Positions 41,481 through 50,732 of a stretch of DNA of 64,000 nt are shown here, in pieces. Source of the DNA: DAIPKP01 sp964545875 (GTDB lineage: Bacteria; Synergistota; Synergistia; Synergistales; Aminiphilaceae); NCBI GenBank assembly GCA_964545875.1, contig CAZJHH010000004.1, positions 286,797 through 350,796 of the forward strand, read 5' to 3'. Within the stretch, counting starts at the first letter, position 1. The number at the start of each line of letters is the position of its first letter. Made by a program: the position numbers and the translations under genes. Below the pieces are notes generated by a model. It had not been told where the DNA came from. It saw only the letters and a program-made list of their open reading frames with translations, and searched no databases.

Positions 41481-43244
41481 CTAGATTTTATGGCGTTTGA
41501 AGTAATGCGTGTGGAGAAGGTGATGGGCCTTCTCGCTCATGGGTTTTTCCAGGAATTTCTCGTAGAGCTCCACGATGTAGGGATTCTCGTGGGATTTCCG
41601 GACGGGCTTGTTCCGATCTTCTTCGTAGATCGCCTGGGCCCGTTTCCGGATGATTTCCATCTTGCCGTGGTGGTAGGGCTGGCCTCCGCCGCCGATACAT
41701 CCGCCGGGGCATGCCATGATTTCGATGGCGTGGAAGGGCTCCACACTCCCCTCCCGAATGGAATCCAGAAGCTTTCGGGCATTCCCGAGACCGTGAGCGA
41801 TGCCGATGTGCAGTTTGAGTCCCGCCACTTCCAGCCAGGCATCCCGAATGCCCTCCATTCCCCGAAGCTCTTCAAAGTCGATGCGCTCCAGAGGCTTCTT
41901 GGTAAGTATTTCCACGGCGGTACGCACCGCCGCCTCGATAACCCCTCCGGTGGCTCCGAAGATAACCGCCGCTCCCGTGGAGGCCCCCAAGGGGTTGTCG
42001 AAATCTTCCTCCGGCAACCGTTCGAAGCTGATGTTCGCGCGTTTGATGAGATGGGCCAGCTCCCGGGTGGTGATGGAAATATCCACGTCCGGATTGCCGT
42101 TCAGGGAGAACTCCTCCCGGGAACACTCGTACTTTTTGGCAAGACAGGGCATGACGGAGACCACCACCATCTTCTCCCGGGGAACCCCGAGAACCTCGGT
42201 AAGGTAGTTTTTCGCCACGGCTCCGAACATCTGCTGCGGAGATTTCGCCGAGGAGGGCACGTCGAGAAGATCCGGGTAGTTATGCTCGAAGAACTTCACC
42301 CAGGCGGGGCAACAGGAGGTAAGGATAGGAAGCCGCACGGAGGTATCCCCCTCGAGATGCCGGGAGAGCCGATCCAGGAGCTCCGTTCCTTCCTCCATGA
42401 TGGTGAGATCCGCCGCAAAATCCGTATCGAAAACCCGATCGAAACCGATCCGCCGGAGAGCTGCGGCCATTTTTCCCGTCACCAGAGTGCCCGGTTCCAG
42501 GCCGAACTCTTCTCCCAGGGCAGCCCGCACCGCCGGAGCCGTCTGGACCACCACAAACTTTTCCGGATCCGCCAGGGCCTGAACCACCTTCCATACGTAA
42601 TCCCGTTCCGCCAGGGCTCCCACGGGGCATACCGCCACGCACTGACCACAGAAGGTACAGACGGATTCCTCCAGGGGCATCTCGAAAGCCGGAGCCACCA
42701 CCGCCTCAAAACCCCGGTTGATGGCCGAAAGGGCTCCCACGGTCTGCACGTCGTTGCACATGGTTTCACAGCGGCGGCACATGACGCACTTGTCCATATC
42801 CCGACTGATGGCGGGGGAGACATCTTTCTTATAGGAGGACTGCACCGCCTGGGGGCATCGGATCTCCCGAAGCTGAAACCGCTCCGCCAGGGCCTGAAGC
42901 TCGCAGTTTCCCGATTTTGCACAGATCAGGCAATCCTTGGGATGGTCCGAAATAAGAAGCTCCAGCACCGTCTTCCGGGCGTGAAGCACCCGGGGAGTGT
43001 TGGTGCGCACCACCATGCCCTCCACCACGGGGGTGGCGCAGGAGGGAGCCAATCGGGGACGCCCCTCCACTTCCACAACACAGATCCGGCAGGAAGCGGT
43101 TTCGTTGTGCATGGGAGTACTCTCCAGCTCCATGTAGCAGAGGGTGGGAATATCCACCCCTACCTTACGGGCCGCATCGAGAATGGTGCTTCCCTTGGGA
43201 ACCTGCACATTATATCCGTCAATGGTAAGCGTAATATTTTCCAT
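41481..43244 (-). CDS. hydA: [FeFe]-hydrogenase catalytic subunit HydA (trimeric, bifurcating type)
   Basis: A 587-residue enzyme. Plant-type [2Fe-2S] domain (Cys36, 52, 55, 69); His-Cys [4Fe-4S] site (His101, Cys105, 108, 114); two [4Fe-4S] sets (CVMCRRCETMC at 153-163 and CTFCGQCVAVC at 196-206); then the H-cluster domain. L1 is TSCCPAW (309-315), L2 MPCLAKKYEC (365-374), L3 ACPGGCIGGGGQP (511-523). It interconverts protons and H2. With HydB and HydC it forms the complex that couples NADH and reduced ferredoxin to H2 in Thermotoga and acetogens. Start at 43244 behind GGAGGG. The C-terminus resembles HydA of Thermotoga type without extra Fe-S domains. Confidence 0.96.
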   Translation of the reverse strand: MENITLTIDGYNVQVPKGSTILDAARKVGVDIPTLCYMELESTPMHNETASCRICVVEVEGRPRLAPSCATPVVEGMVVRTNTPRVLHARKTVLELLISDHPKDCLICAKSGNCELQALAERFQLREIRCPQAVQSSYKKDVSPAISRDMDKCVMCRRCETMCNDVQTVGALSAINRGFEAVVAPAFEMPLEESVCTFCGQCVAVCPVGALAERDYVWKVVQALADPEKFVVVQTAPAVRAALGEEFGLEPGTLVTGKMAAALRRIGFDRVFDTDFAADLTIMEEGTELLDRLSRHLEGDTSVRLPILTSCCPAWVKFFEHNYPDLLDVPSSAKSPQQMFGAVAKNYLTEVLGVPREKMVVVSVMPCLAKKYECSREEFSLNGNPDVDISITTRELAHLIKRANISFERLPEEDFDNPLGASTGAAVIFGATGGVIEAAVRTAVEILTKKPLERIDFEELRGMEGIRDAWLEVAGLKLHIGIAHGLGNARKLLDSIREGSVEPFHAIEIMACPGGCIGGGGQPYHHGKMEIIRKRAQAIYEEDRNKPVRKSHENPYIVELYEKFLEKPMSEKAHHLLHTHYFKRHKI

Positions 43245-43258
43245 TCGTACACCCTCCG

Positions 43259-45049
43259 CTATCTCTTGGAAATCGCCGCAAATTTGCAGGCGTCCACACA
43301 GGCGCCGCACTTGATGCACGTGGCGGCATCGATTTCATGGGCTTCCTTTACCTTACCGGAGATGGCGTTCACCGGGCAGACTCGGGCACAGGCGGTACAT
43401 CCCACGCACTTTTCCGGATCGATGATGTAACGCACAAGATTTTTACACTTTCCCGAGGGACAGCGGCGCTCCGTAACGTGAGCCTCGTACTCGTCCCGGA
43501 AATGCTCCAGGGTGGAAAGCACGGGGTTGGGGGCAGTCATGCCGAGACCGCAGAGGGCGGTGTCCTTGATGACCTTTCCGAGCTCCTTGAGGCGCTCCAG
43601 GTCATCCAACGTACCTTCTCCGTTACAGATCTTCTCCAGAATTCCCGAAAGCCGTTTGGTTCCCACCCGGCAGGGAGTGCACTTGCCACAGGATTCCTCC
43701 ACGGTAAAATCCAGGTAGAACTTGGCCACCGCAGGCATGCAGTCGTCCTCGTCCAGCACGATCATTCCTCCGGAACCCATCATGGATCCCGCCGCAAGAA
43801 GGGTATCGTAGTCGATGGGAGTATCCAGGTGTTTCTCCGTAAGGCATCCTCCCGAAGGGCCTCCGGTTTGGACGGCTTTGAACTTTTTGCCGTTCCGGAT
43901 TCCTCCGCCGATATCGAAAATGACCTCCCGGAGGGTGATACCCATGGGAACCTCCACGAGCCCCACGTTATTCACCTTTCCCGCCAGAGCAAAAACCTTG
44001 GTGCCCTTGGATTTTTCCGTGCCGATCTTGTTAAACCAGTTCGCCCCTTTAAGAAAAATGGCAGGCACGTTGGCAAGGGTTTCCACGTTGTTCACGATGG
44101 TGGGCTTACCCCAGAACCCCGCCTCCGCCGGAAAGGGCGGCTTGGTGGTGGGTTCTCCCCGTTCTCCCTCCATGGAGTGGATAAGAGCCATCTCTTCGCC
44201 ACAGACGAACGCTCCCGCTCCGTAACGGATGTGGATATCGAAGGAGAAACTGCTTCCCAGGATATTCTTTCCCAGCAATCCGTACTCCCGGGCATCCTCG
44301 ATGGCCTTGGAGAGGCGCTGCACCGCCAGGGGGTACTCCGCCCGGATGTACACCTTGCCCTCCGAAGCCCCGATGGCGTACCCCGCTATGATCATGGCCT
44401 CCACCACCGAATGGGGATCCCCTTCGAGGATGGAGCGATCCATGAAAGCCCCGGGATCGCCTTCGTCGGCATTGCAGATGACGTATTTCTGATCCGATTC
44501 ATACTTGGAGGCGAACTCCCATTTGAGCCCCGTGGGAAATCCTCCGCCTCCGCGCCCCCGAAGCCCCGAGAGCTTCACCTCGTCGATGACATCCTTGGGG
44601 CTCTTTTCCTCGAGGATAGTTCCCAGAGCCTGATATCCGTCCCGGGAAATATATTCATCGATGTTTTCGGGATCGATAAATCCGCAGTTTCTCAAAGCGA
44701 TTCGAAGCTGCTTCTTGTAAAAATCCATATGCTTGGAATCCGAAACGTGCTCCCGGGTTTCGGGATCCACGTAGAGAAGCCGGGTTACCTGACGTCCCTT
44801 GATGCAGTGCTCCTCCACGAGCTCCGGCACATCCTCGGGGGTAACCTGAACGTAGAATGTATTGTCCGGAGCTATTTTGACGATGGGCCCCTGCTCGCAG
44901 AAGCCGAAGCATCCCGCCTCGATAACCCGTACCTCTTCGGCAAGGCCTCTCTTTGCGACCTCCTTGCGGAAATTTTCCACTATCCGGGTACTCTCGGCGG
45001 ACTTGCACCCCGTACCCCCACAGACCATAACGGTAATCTTCTCAGCCAT
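43259..45049 (-). CDS. hydB: NADH-binding diaphorase subunit HydB of the [FeFe]-hydrogenase
   Basis: A 596-residue NuoF-type flavoprotein. N-terminal [2Fe-2S] domain (CGGTGCKSAES, CFGFCEQGP), NAD/FMN region LRGRGGGGFPTGLKWEF and NADEGDPGAFMDR, GAGAFVCGEEMALIHSMEG, [4Fe-4S] ligands ESCGKCTPCRVGT, and two C-terminal ferredoxin clusters (CVGCTACARVCP, CIKCGACVDACK). It binds NADH and FMN and is the site of electron confurcation in HydABC. The ATG at 45049 follows AAGGAG; a GTG nine bases upstream overlaps that box. Paralogue of the gene at 35127. Confidence 0.95.
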   Translation of the reverse strand: MAEKITVMVCGGTGCKSAESTRIVENFRKEVAKRGLAEEVRVIEAGCFGFCEQGPIVKIAPDNTFYVQVTPEDVPELVEEHCIKGRQVTRLLYVDPETREHVSDSKHMDFYKKQLRIALRNCGFIDPENIDEYISRDGYQALGTILEEKSPKDVIDEVKLSGLRGRGGGGFPTGLKWEFASKYESDQKYVICNADEGDPGAFMDRSILEGDPHSVVEAMIIAGYAIGASEGKVYIRAEYPLAVQRLSKAIEDAREYGLLGKNILGSSFSFDIHIRYGAGAFVCGEEMALIHSMEGERGEPTTKPPFPAEAGFWGKPTIVNNVETLANVPAIFLKGANWFNKIGTEKSKGTKVFALAGKVNNVGLVEVPMGITLREVIFDIGGGIRNGKKFKAVQTGGPSGGCLTEKHLDTPIDYDTLLAAGSMMGSGGMIVLDEDDCMPAVAKFYLDFTVEESCGKCTPCRVGTKRLSGILEKICNGEGTLDDLERLKELGKVIKDTALCGLGMTAPNPVLSTLEHFRDEYEAHVTERRCPSGKCKNLVRYIIDPEKCVGCTACARVCPVNAISGKVKEAHEIDAATCIKCGACVDACKFAAISKR

Positions 45050-45077
45050 CAGGCACACTCCTTCCGTATCGCCGGGA

Positions 45078-45476
45078 TTAATCGTCGATGGTCTTGTAGG
45101 CTTCGGGAATCACGCCATCCACAAGGTTCCCGCCCATCACGTGTTCGTCCAGGATTTCCTCTACCTTGGCCTTGTCCACATGCCCGTATACCGCCGGGGC
45201 CTGGCCGGGAAAAGAGACCTCCACGGTAGGCTCGGCGTAGCAGTATCCCATGCATCCCGTCTGGGTAACCACCAGGTTGTCGAGATGCCGCTTTTTCGCT
45301 CCTTCCAAGAAAAGGTTCATGATCTCCCGAGCTCCCGCAGCGATGCCGCAGGTAGCCATACTCACCTTGATCTGCACGAGATTTTCAATATTGCTTCCCT
45401 TCTCCCGCAGCTCCGTGGTATCTTTGATTTTCTCCTTCAAGGCCCGAAGCTCCTTGAGGTTCTGTATTTTTGCCAT
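45078..45476 (-). CDS. Thioredoxin-like [2Fe-2S] protein of the hydrogenase operon (HydD-like)
   Basis: A 132-residue protein with MATCGIAAGA near residue 41 and QTGCMGYCYAEPTVEV near 73, the same Cys pattern as its paralogue in the fdhA-1 operon. It follows hydC and precedes hydB, as HydD does in some trimeric or tetrameric hydrogenase operons. The second of two adjacent ATG codons is chosen for better spacing to GGAGG. Its precise role is not established. Confidence 0.83.
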   Translation of the reverse strand: MAKIQNLKELRALKEKIKDTTELREKGSNIENLVQIKVSMATCGIAAGAREIMNLFLEGAKKRHLDNLVVTQTGCMGYCYAEPTVEVSFPGQAPAVYGHVDKAKVEEILDEHVMGGNLVDGVIPEAYKTIDD

Positions 45477-45506
45477 CATCGCACCTCCGCCCTTTCGTAC
45501 TCGGAA

Positions 45507-45992
45507 CTAATCCTTGTAATGCTCAAGGATGCCCTCTACCATGTCCGGAATAACCCGGCCGTAGACTTTCCCGTTGATGATCACCACTGGGGCGAGACCG
45601 CAAGCTCCCACACAGCGAAGGGTATCGAGGGAAAACTTTCCATCCTCAGTGGTCTGTCCCGGCTGAATGCCAAGCTTTTTGGAAAACTCCTCCACGATCT
45701 GATCCGCTCCGCGAACGTAGCAGGCGGTACCCATGCAGATGGAGATGGGGTGCTTTCCCTTGGGGGTCATGGTAAAAAACGAGTAGAACGTGACCACTCC
45801 GTAAATTTTCGCCAGGGAAACCCCCATCTTTTCCGCAATGAAAGCCTGAACCTCCCGGGGGAGAAAACCGAAAATCCCCTGGGCCTTATGTAGCACCGTA
45901 ATGAGCTCTCCTCGCTTGTCCGGCAGGGAATCGATAAATGCCCCCAGTTTTTCGTACCCTGCTCCAGTCTCTTTCGCACAACAGGTTCCCAT
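45507..45992 (-). CDS. hydC: NuoE-like [2Fe-2S] subunit HydC of the [FeFe]-hydrogenase
   Basis: A 161-residue NuoE-family protein. GIFGFLPREVQAFIAEKMGVSLAKIYGVVTFYSFF is the helical part. The [2Fe-2S] ligands are CMGTACYVRG and CVGACGLAPVVIINGKVYGR. ATG at 45992 with AAAGGAGG seven bases upstream. First gene of the hydrogenase operon, expressed from the promoter at 46179-46207. Its leader of about 180 nt is A/U-rich and has no obvious structure. Confidence 0.94.
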   Translation of the reverse strand: MGTCCAKETGAGYEKLGAFIDSLPDKRGELITVLHKAQGIFGFLPREVQAFIAEKMGVSLAKIYGVVTFYSFFTMTPKGKHPISICMGTACYVRGADQIVEEFSKKLGIQPGQTTEDGKFSLDTLRCVGACGLAPVVIINGKVYGRVIPDMVEGILEHYKD

Positions 45993-46178
45993 ATGAGCGC
46001 CTCCTTTACTTTTCCAACCAAGAGTTGAAGTTCTTTCGATTAAAGATCCTACCAAACGATACTTTTTTCACAAAAAGTCTCTGGAAAAACAATATCTCTT
46101 ATTCCCGATACTACCACAGGAAGAAATCTCTCCCTGAAAAAACTATCGCAAAAAACATGTTCCCACATCTGGAGCACT

Positions 46179-46207
46179 CTTTTATCAGAGTTCTTTTGTC
46201 TTGTCAA
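46179..46207 (-). promoter_or_regulatory. Promoter of the hydCDBA operon
   Basis: A consensus TTGACA (46207-46202), 17 bp, TGA-TAAAAG (46184-46179) on the minus strand. Together with the terminator at 46297-46326, this is all I see in the 358 bases between hydC and fmdE. Confidence 0.72.
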
Positions 46208-46296
46208 ACCCGGATCCGGTCGTTTAAAAAATTCCCCAAAGGGATCTCTCCCCCGAAAATCCTCATCCTCAAGGCATCTCCGGAAATATTTGAACA

Positions 46297-46326
46297 AACG
46301 GGGGCAGCATTTCTGCCGCCCCCGTT
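46297..46326 (-). terminator. Terminator of the moeA-like/fdhA-2/fmdE operon
   Basis: AACGGGGGCAGCA (46297-46309) pairs with TGCCGCCCCCGTT (46314-46326), with one G-U. On the minus strand the loop is GAAA and UUUGUU follows. It separates this operon from the hydrogenase promoter. Confidence 0.88.
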
Positions 46327-46350
46327 TTCCCTTGATCCCTTATCCCTCAT

Positions 46351-46938
46351 TCACATAACGATCTTTTCGTGAAAGAATTTTTCGGTTTTACCGCTGCACC
46401 CCCGGCAGGTGTTTCCATGAGAAGGGGGATAGGCTTCGCCGCAAACCGGGCACAGCACAGGGGGATCTTTAGGGCGCGTCTTCAGCAGCGCATCATCCAC
46501 AACGATTTCACGGTAATCAAAAAGGGCAGACCCTGCACGGTTTATTTCATCCAGTATGGCCTCCAGGTTCTGTTCTTTCTTGGGAGTGAGCTTCAAAAAC
46601 CACTCCTCCACCCGGGGCCAGTTACGGAGTTTTTCCATGCTCAGGAAAATTCGAACTCCCTCGCCGGTTATTTTGTCGTAAAAAACCGCAGCAAATCTTC
46701 CGGTATCCACGATGCGGAGCCAGTGGTTCCCCACGGTACACGGCGTAAGAAGCTGTATGGAATCCGCCAGGCATTTCCTGGTTTCACAGATTACATCCAT
46801 GAGAATGCCTTCCGGCAAAAGCTCCTTCGCCAAATGCACCATGTGCAGCCCCACCACTCCTCCCGGAGCGGGCTTGCCGTGAAAAAGCTCAAGCTCTTTC
46901 AAAAAATTTTCGTAGGTTCCGAAACGTCCGTATCGCAT
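46351..46938 (-). CDS. FmdE-family protein (formylmethanofuran dehydrogenase subunit E-like)
   Basis: A 195-residue protein with the FmdE N-terminal fold: GKPAPGGVVGLHMVHLAKELLP (about residues 21-42) has the conserved His. CETRKCLADSIQLLTPCTVGNHWLRIVD supplies conserved cysteines. A C-terminal zinc ribbon, CPVCGEAYP...CRGC, follows near 163-181. FmdE-like proteins are common beside molybdenum or tungsten oxidoreductases in bacteria; a role in cofactor handling is suspected. The ATG overlaps the fdhA-2 stop (ATGA), so translation is coupled to the formate dehydrogenase. Confidence 0.85.
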   Translation of the reverse strand: MRYGRFGTYENFLKELELFHGKPAPGGVVGLHMVHLAKELLPEGILMDVICETRKCLADSIQLLTPCTVGNHWLRIVDTGRFAAVFYDKITGEGVRIFLSMEKLRNWPRVEEWFLKLTPKKEQNLEAILDEINRAGSALFDYREIVVDDALLKTRPKDPPVLCPVCGEAYPPSHGNTCRGCSGKTEKFFHEKIVM

Positions 46939-49688
46939 CAGGATGCAATTTTTTCGATGCGTACCGCACAGGCCTTATAGGAAGGCGTGAGGGTGTCCGG
47001 ATCGAAACTTTCGGGATCCCCGTTCAGCAGGTGATTCGCATTGGTTTCCCAGAAATGGAAGGACATCCAGAGCATTCCCCGGGGAATCCGCTTGGAGACG
47101 TTGGCCTTGATCCTGACCTCTCCCCTTCTGGATTTGACAAGAATCGTCTCCCCCTGGACTATGCCGAGAGCCTCCGCATCGGGAATGGAGATATCCGCAT
47201 GTTCTTCGGGCATACGCTCGTTCATACCCTTGGCCCGCCCCGTTTGAGTTCTGGAATGGTAGTGGGTGAGCCTTCGTCCGGAGCTGAGCACCAGAGGATA
47301 TTCCTCATCCGGAAGCTCGCTGCTGGGAGCCCAGTCGATGGCCTGAAAGGCACCCTTGCCCCGGGTGAAATTGCCGTCCTTGTGAAGAATGGGAGTACCC
47401 GGATGATCCTCCGAGGGGCAGGGCCACTGGATGCCACCGATGGTATCGAGGCGATGGAACTTGATTCCCTTGAAGGCGGGGCACAGTTCGGCTATCTCGT
47501 TATCCCAAATTTCCTGGCCGCTGTTGGAGGGCCATTCTTGTCCAAACCGCTTGGCCACCTCCTTGAAAATCCACCAGTTCGGCTTGGCTTCCCCCGGCGC
47601 GTCCTTGACCTTTCGCACCCGGCTTACCCGCCGCTCGGTGTTGGTAAAGGTTCCCTCGTCCTCGCACCACGCCGCTGAAGGAAGAATAACGTCCGCAAAC
47701 GCCGTGGTTTCGGTGGGGAAGATATCCTGAGCCACGAGAAATTCCGCCGAGTTGAGACAGTGCGAAATATGACGCACATCCGGTTCGGTAGCCACAAGGT
47801 TTTCTCCGAAAATCCAAAAGGCCTTCAGTGTGCCCTGAGCAAGCCCCTGGGTCATTTCGGCGATTTTCAACCCCGGATCCGTAGGCAGATCCGGAGCACC
47901 CCAGAAATCTGCGAACTTCCGGCTGATCTCGGGAGAATCCACCTTCTGGTAGCCGCAGAACATGTTGGGCAAAGCCCCCATGTCGCAGGCTCCCTGCACG
48001 TTGTTCTGCCCCCGCATGGGATTGACCCCGCCTCCCGCAACTCCCATGTTGCCCAGGAGCATCTGAAGGTTCGCCAGGGACATGACGTTCCGTTTTCCCG
48101 TAACGTGCTCCGTAATACCCAGAGTGTAGATCACCATGGCGGGCTTGATACTTCCGAGCATCCGGGCGATGGACACGATGGTCTCCTCGGGAACGCCGCT
48201 TATTTCAGAGGCCCTGCTGGGAGGATATTCCGCCACCTTTGCCGCCAGGGCATCGAAGTTTTCACACTTCTCCTCCACGAACTTCTTGTCGTAGAGGTTT
48301 TCCTTGATCAAAACGTGCATAATTCCGTTGATAAAGGCGATATCCGAACCTACCCGCAACTGAGCGAAAATGTCCGCATAATCCGCCAGCTCTTGGCGCC
48401 GCGGATCCACCACGATAAGCTTCGTGCCGTTCTTGACGCCGTTCTTCAGGTAGGTAGCCGCCACGGGATGCGCCTCGGTCATATTGGTACCGATGCAGAA
48501 AAGAAGCTTCGCTTCGGCAAACTCTCCCACCGTATTGGTCATGCCGCCCGCTCCAAACGTAGACAGTAGCCCCGCTACTGTAGGGGCGTGTCAGACCCGC
48601 GCGCAGTGATCGATGTTATGATTCCGGAAAGCGAAGCGGAAAAGTTTCTGCATGCTGTAGGAATCTTCGTTAAGACTCCGGGCGCAGCTTACGCCTCCCA
48701 CGCTATTTCTTCCGTACGTGCGCATCACCTCCTTCAGCCGGGATGCCACGAGATCAAGAGCCTCGTCCCAGGAAGCCTTGCGGAAGGTGTCTTCGGGGCT
48801 CCGGGCCTCTCCTTTTCTCTCGCGAATCAGAGGATGCGTCAGCCGCTCGTCGGAGTAAATGAAGTCATAGCCAAAACGGCCTTTCACGCAGAGTCTTCCC
48901 CGGTTGGGCATACCCTCGGGAGTTCCCGTAACCCGGGTGATTTGATCGCCCTTTATGTGAAGATCCAACTGACAGCCCACGCCACAATAGGGGCAGGTTG
49001 TGCGTACAACTTCAGTCTCCCAGGCGCGCCCCTGCCCCTGGGCCTTCTTTTCCACCAGGGCTCCTACAGGGCACGCCTGAATGCACTGGCCGCAGAAGAC
49101 ACAGTCCGATTCCTCGAGTTTCTTGCCTATGGGAGGATTGATGGTGGTATGAATGCCCCGATTCTGAAAATCGATGGCATGGTAGCCGGATTGCCAATCG
49201 CAGGCCCGCACGCATCGGCCGCAGAGGATACATTTGTTCATATCCCGCACGAAGAAGGGATTGGTATCGTCGAGTTCATGCTCCGTGGATACATCTCCCT
49301 CTTCTCGGAAGGGAGAGGATTCGATGCCAAGTTCGTAGGCAAGATCCTGAAGCTCGCATCTTCCGTTGGATTCACAGGAAAAACAATCCAGAGGATGCCG
49401 GATGAGAAGCATCTCCACCACGGCCTTCCGCGCCGCCAGAGCTCTCGGGCTGTGCGTGAAAATAACCATACCTTCCGCCAACGGAGTGGTGCAGGATGGC
49501 AGAAGCTTAGGATTTTTCTCCGCCTCCACGAGACAGACCCGGCAGGCTCCGCTCGACTCCAGGGCCGGATGATAACAGAGCGAGGGTATGTGGATCCCTC
49601 CGGCCTTGGCAGCTTCCATAATGGTAGTTCCCGGTTCCGCCGTTATGGTTTGACCGTTGATGACGGCGGTAATCACGTTTTTTGCCAT
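46938..49688 (-). CDS. fdhA: Selenocysteine formate dehydrogenase alpha subunit FdhA-2
   Basis: One gene of 916 residues interrupted by an in-frame UGA at 48593-48591, read as Sec366 in the context NIDHCARV-U-HAPTVAGL. That is the standard selenocysteine site of formate dehydrogenases. Domains: [2Fe-2S] ferredoxin, His-Cys [4Fe-4S] site (HPLDCFSCESNGRC), two [4Fe-4S] sets (CILCGRCVRAC, CVFCGQCIQAC), N-terminal [4Fe-4S] CPYCGVGC, then the molybdopterin domains. It parallels FdhA-1 over its length. No NuoE/NuoF genes accompany it; a MoeA-like gene precedes it and fmdE follows. The hydrogenase operon is next downstream, so electrons may pass to HydABC or to ferredoxin. Start at 49688 behind AGGAGAT. 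Confidence 0.93.
48563..48593 (-). promoter_or_regulatory. Candidate SECIS element in fdhA-2
   Basis: Nine bases after the UGA a perfect 8-bp stem begins: ACAGUAGC (48581-48574), loop GGG, GCUACUGU (48570-48563). The apical loop is 18-20 nt from the UGA, within the usual bacterial range. Its stem differs in sequence from the fdhA-1 element. Confidence 0.75.
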
Positions 49689-49715
49689 TATTCGATCTCC
49701 TTTTTTCGAGTTTTT

Positions 49716-50732
49716 CTACCGCGCCGAAAAGGCGCATCTCGGATAACCGCAGGGTTCACAGTTTCTGCACAACCCTCCCTTTCCCCAAAGTCTGACCTCG
49801 TCCCCGGAGAGAGGCACCCCCGCAAAAAGCCTGGAAAGCACCATGTCAAGAGACGTAATTTCTTTAAACACCGCCGCCCCAGGAACCCCCAGGAGAAAAA
49901 TTTCTCCTCTTTTCGCAAGCATGAGATTTCCTCCGGGAAGAACGGGGAGCCGCCGAAAAATTTCCTGATGAGCCACGGAACGTATGGCCGAAGGCGTAAC
50001 GTCGTCCGCATCCACACTCATACCTCCGGTACAAAGAAGAATCTCCGCTCCCCGGGAAATCCAATGATAAAGAGCCTCCACAATGGCAGACTCCTGATCG
50101 GGCACGAGGGAACTTCCTAAAAAGATTCCCCCGTATTCGTCAATCTTTTTCAAAAGCTTGGGCTGAAAGGCATCTTTCACGGTACCTTCGTAAATTTCCC
50201 TTCCCGTGGTTATGAGAGCCACCTTTCGAGGAAACCAGGGAAGCACCGAAATAGGATCCACAGACTCCACCCGGGCAACCTGCTCCTCCTTCACCATAAG
50301 AGGCCCCACCCGAAAGGATGCCACCACATCCCCTTTCCGAACAGGAATTTTGTTCGGCAGTGTGGCAAGAAGCCATTCCGGATCGGAATTCACGAAGTCC
50401 ACCTGGAAATCGGAATACGAAAGCAATCCATTCCGAAGAGATCTCAGAGAACATTTTCCCTCTTCGGGCCCCTCCAGAACCACCCCCGATCCGGCGATTC
50501 TCTTTCCGAAACGGCATACCGCTTCGTCCTCATGCACCTCTCCAGGCTCCATCTCCAGAAAGGAGATGTGAAATTTCCCCATACGCTTGAGAAGAGGTAT
50601 ATCTTCGGAACAAAGTATCTGCCCCCGAATAAATCGAGCTCCCTTGAACCCGCTCTCCGGATCGATGAGGGTAAGATCGTGCGCAAGCCTTCTCCCCACT
50701 GCATGCTCTACGGGAATGGCCTCGATTTTCAT
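49716..50732 (-). CDS. MoeA/MogA-like molybdopterin-binding protein with C-terminal cysteine cluster
   Basis: A 338-residue protein. The N-terminal part (MKIEAIPVEHAVGRRLAHDLTLI) resembles the start of MoeA. The MoCF-binding domain (about 175-310) contains LITTGREIYEG and LLCTGGMSVDADDVTPSAIR, the molybdopterin-binding signature. The tail ends CRNCEPCGYPRCAF, a compact Cys motif that may bind metal or an Fe-S cluster. It lacks the full MoeA length, so it may act in Mo or W insertion specifically for the adjacent FdhA-2. Start at 50732 behind GGAGGAG. The frame is open for 76 codons upstream from a TTG without a ribosome site; I read that part as leader. Confidence 0.8.
   Translation of the reverse strand: MKIEAIPVEHAVGRRLAHDLTLIDPESGFKGARFIRGQILCSEDIPLLKRMGKFHISFLEMEPGEVHEDEAVCRFGKRIAGSGVVLEGPEEGKCSLRSLRNGLLSYSDFQVDFVNSDPEWLLATLPNKIPVRKGDVVASFRVGPLMVKEEQVARVESVDPISVLPWFPRKVALITTGREIYEGTVKDAFQPKLLKKIDEYGGIFLGSSLVPDQESAIVEALYHWISRGAEILLCTGGMSVDADDVTPSAIRSVAHQEIFRRLPVLPGGNLMLAKRGEIFLLGVPGAAVFKEITSLDMVLSRLFAGVPLSGDEVRLWGKGGLCRNCEPCGYPRCAFSAR

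Noticed and set aside
46049..46297. 82-residue minus-strand ORF between fmdE and hydC
   Set aside because: It spans the operon terminator and the hydrogenase promoter, has no ribosome site and resembles no family.
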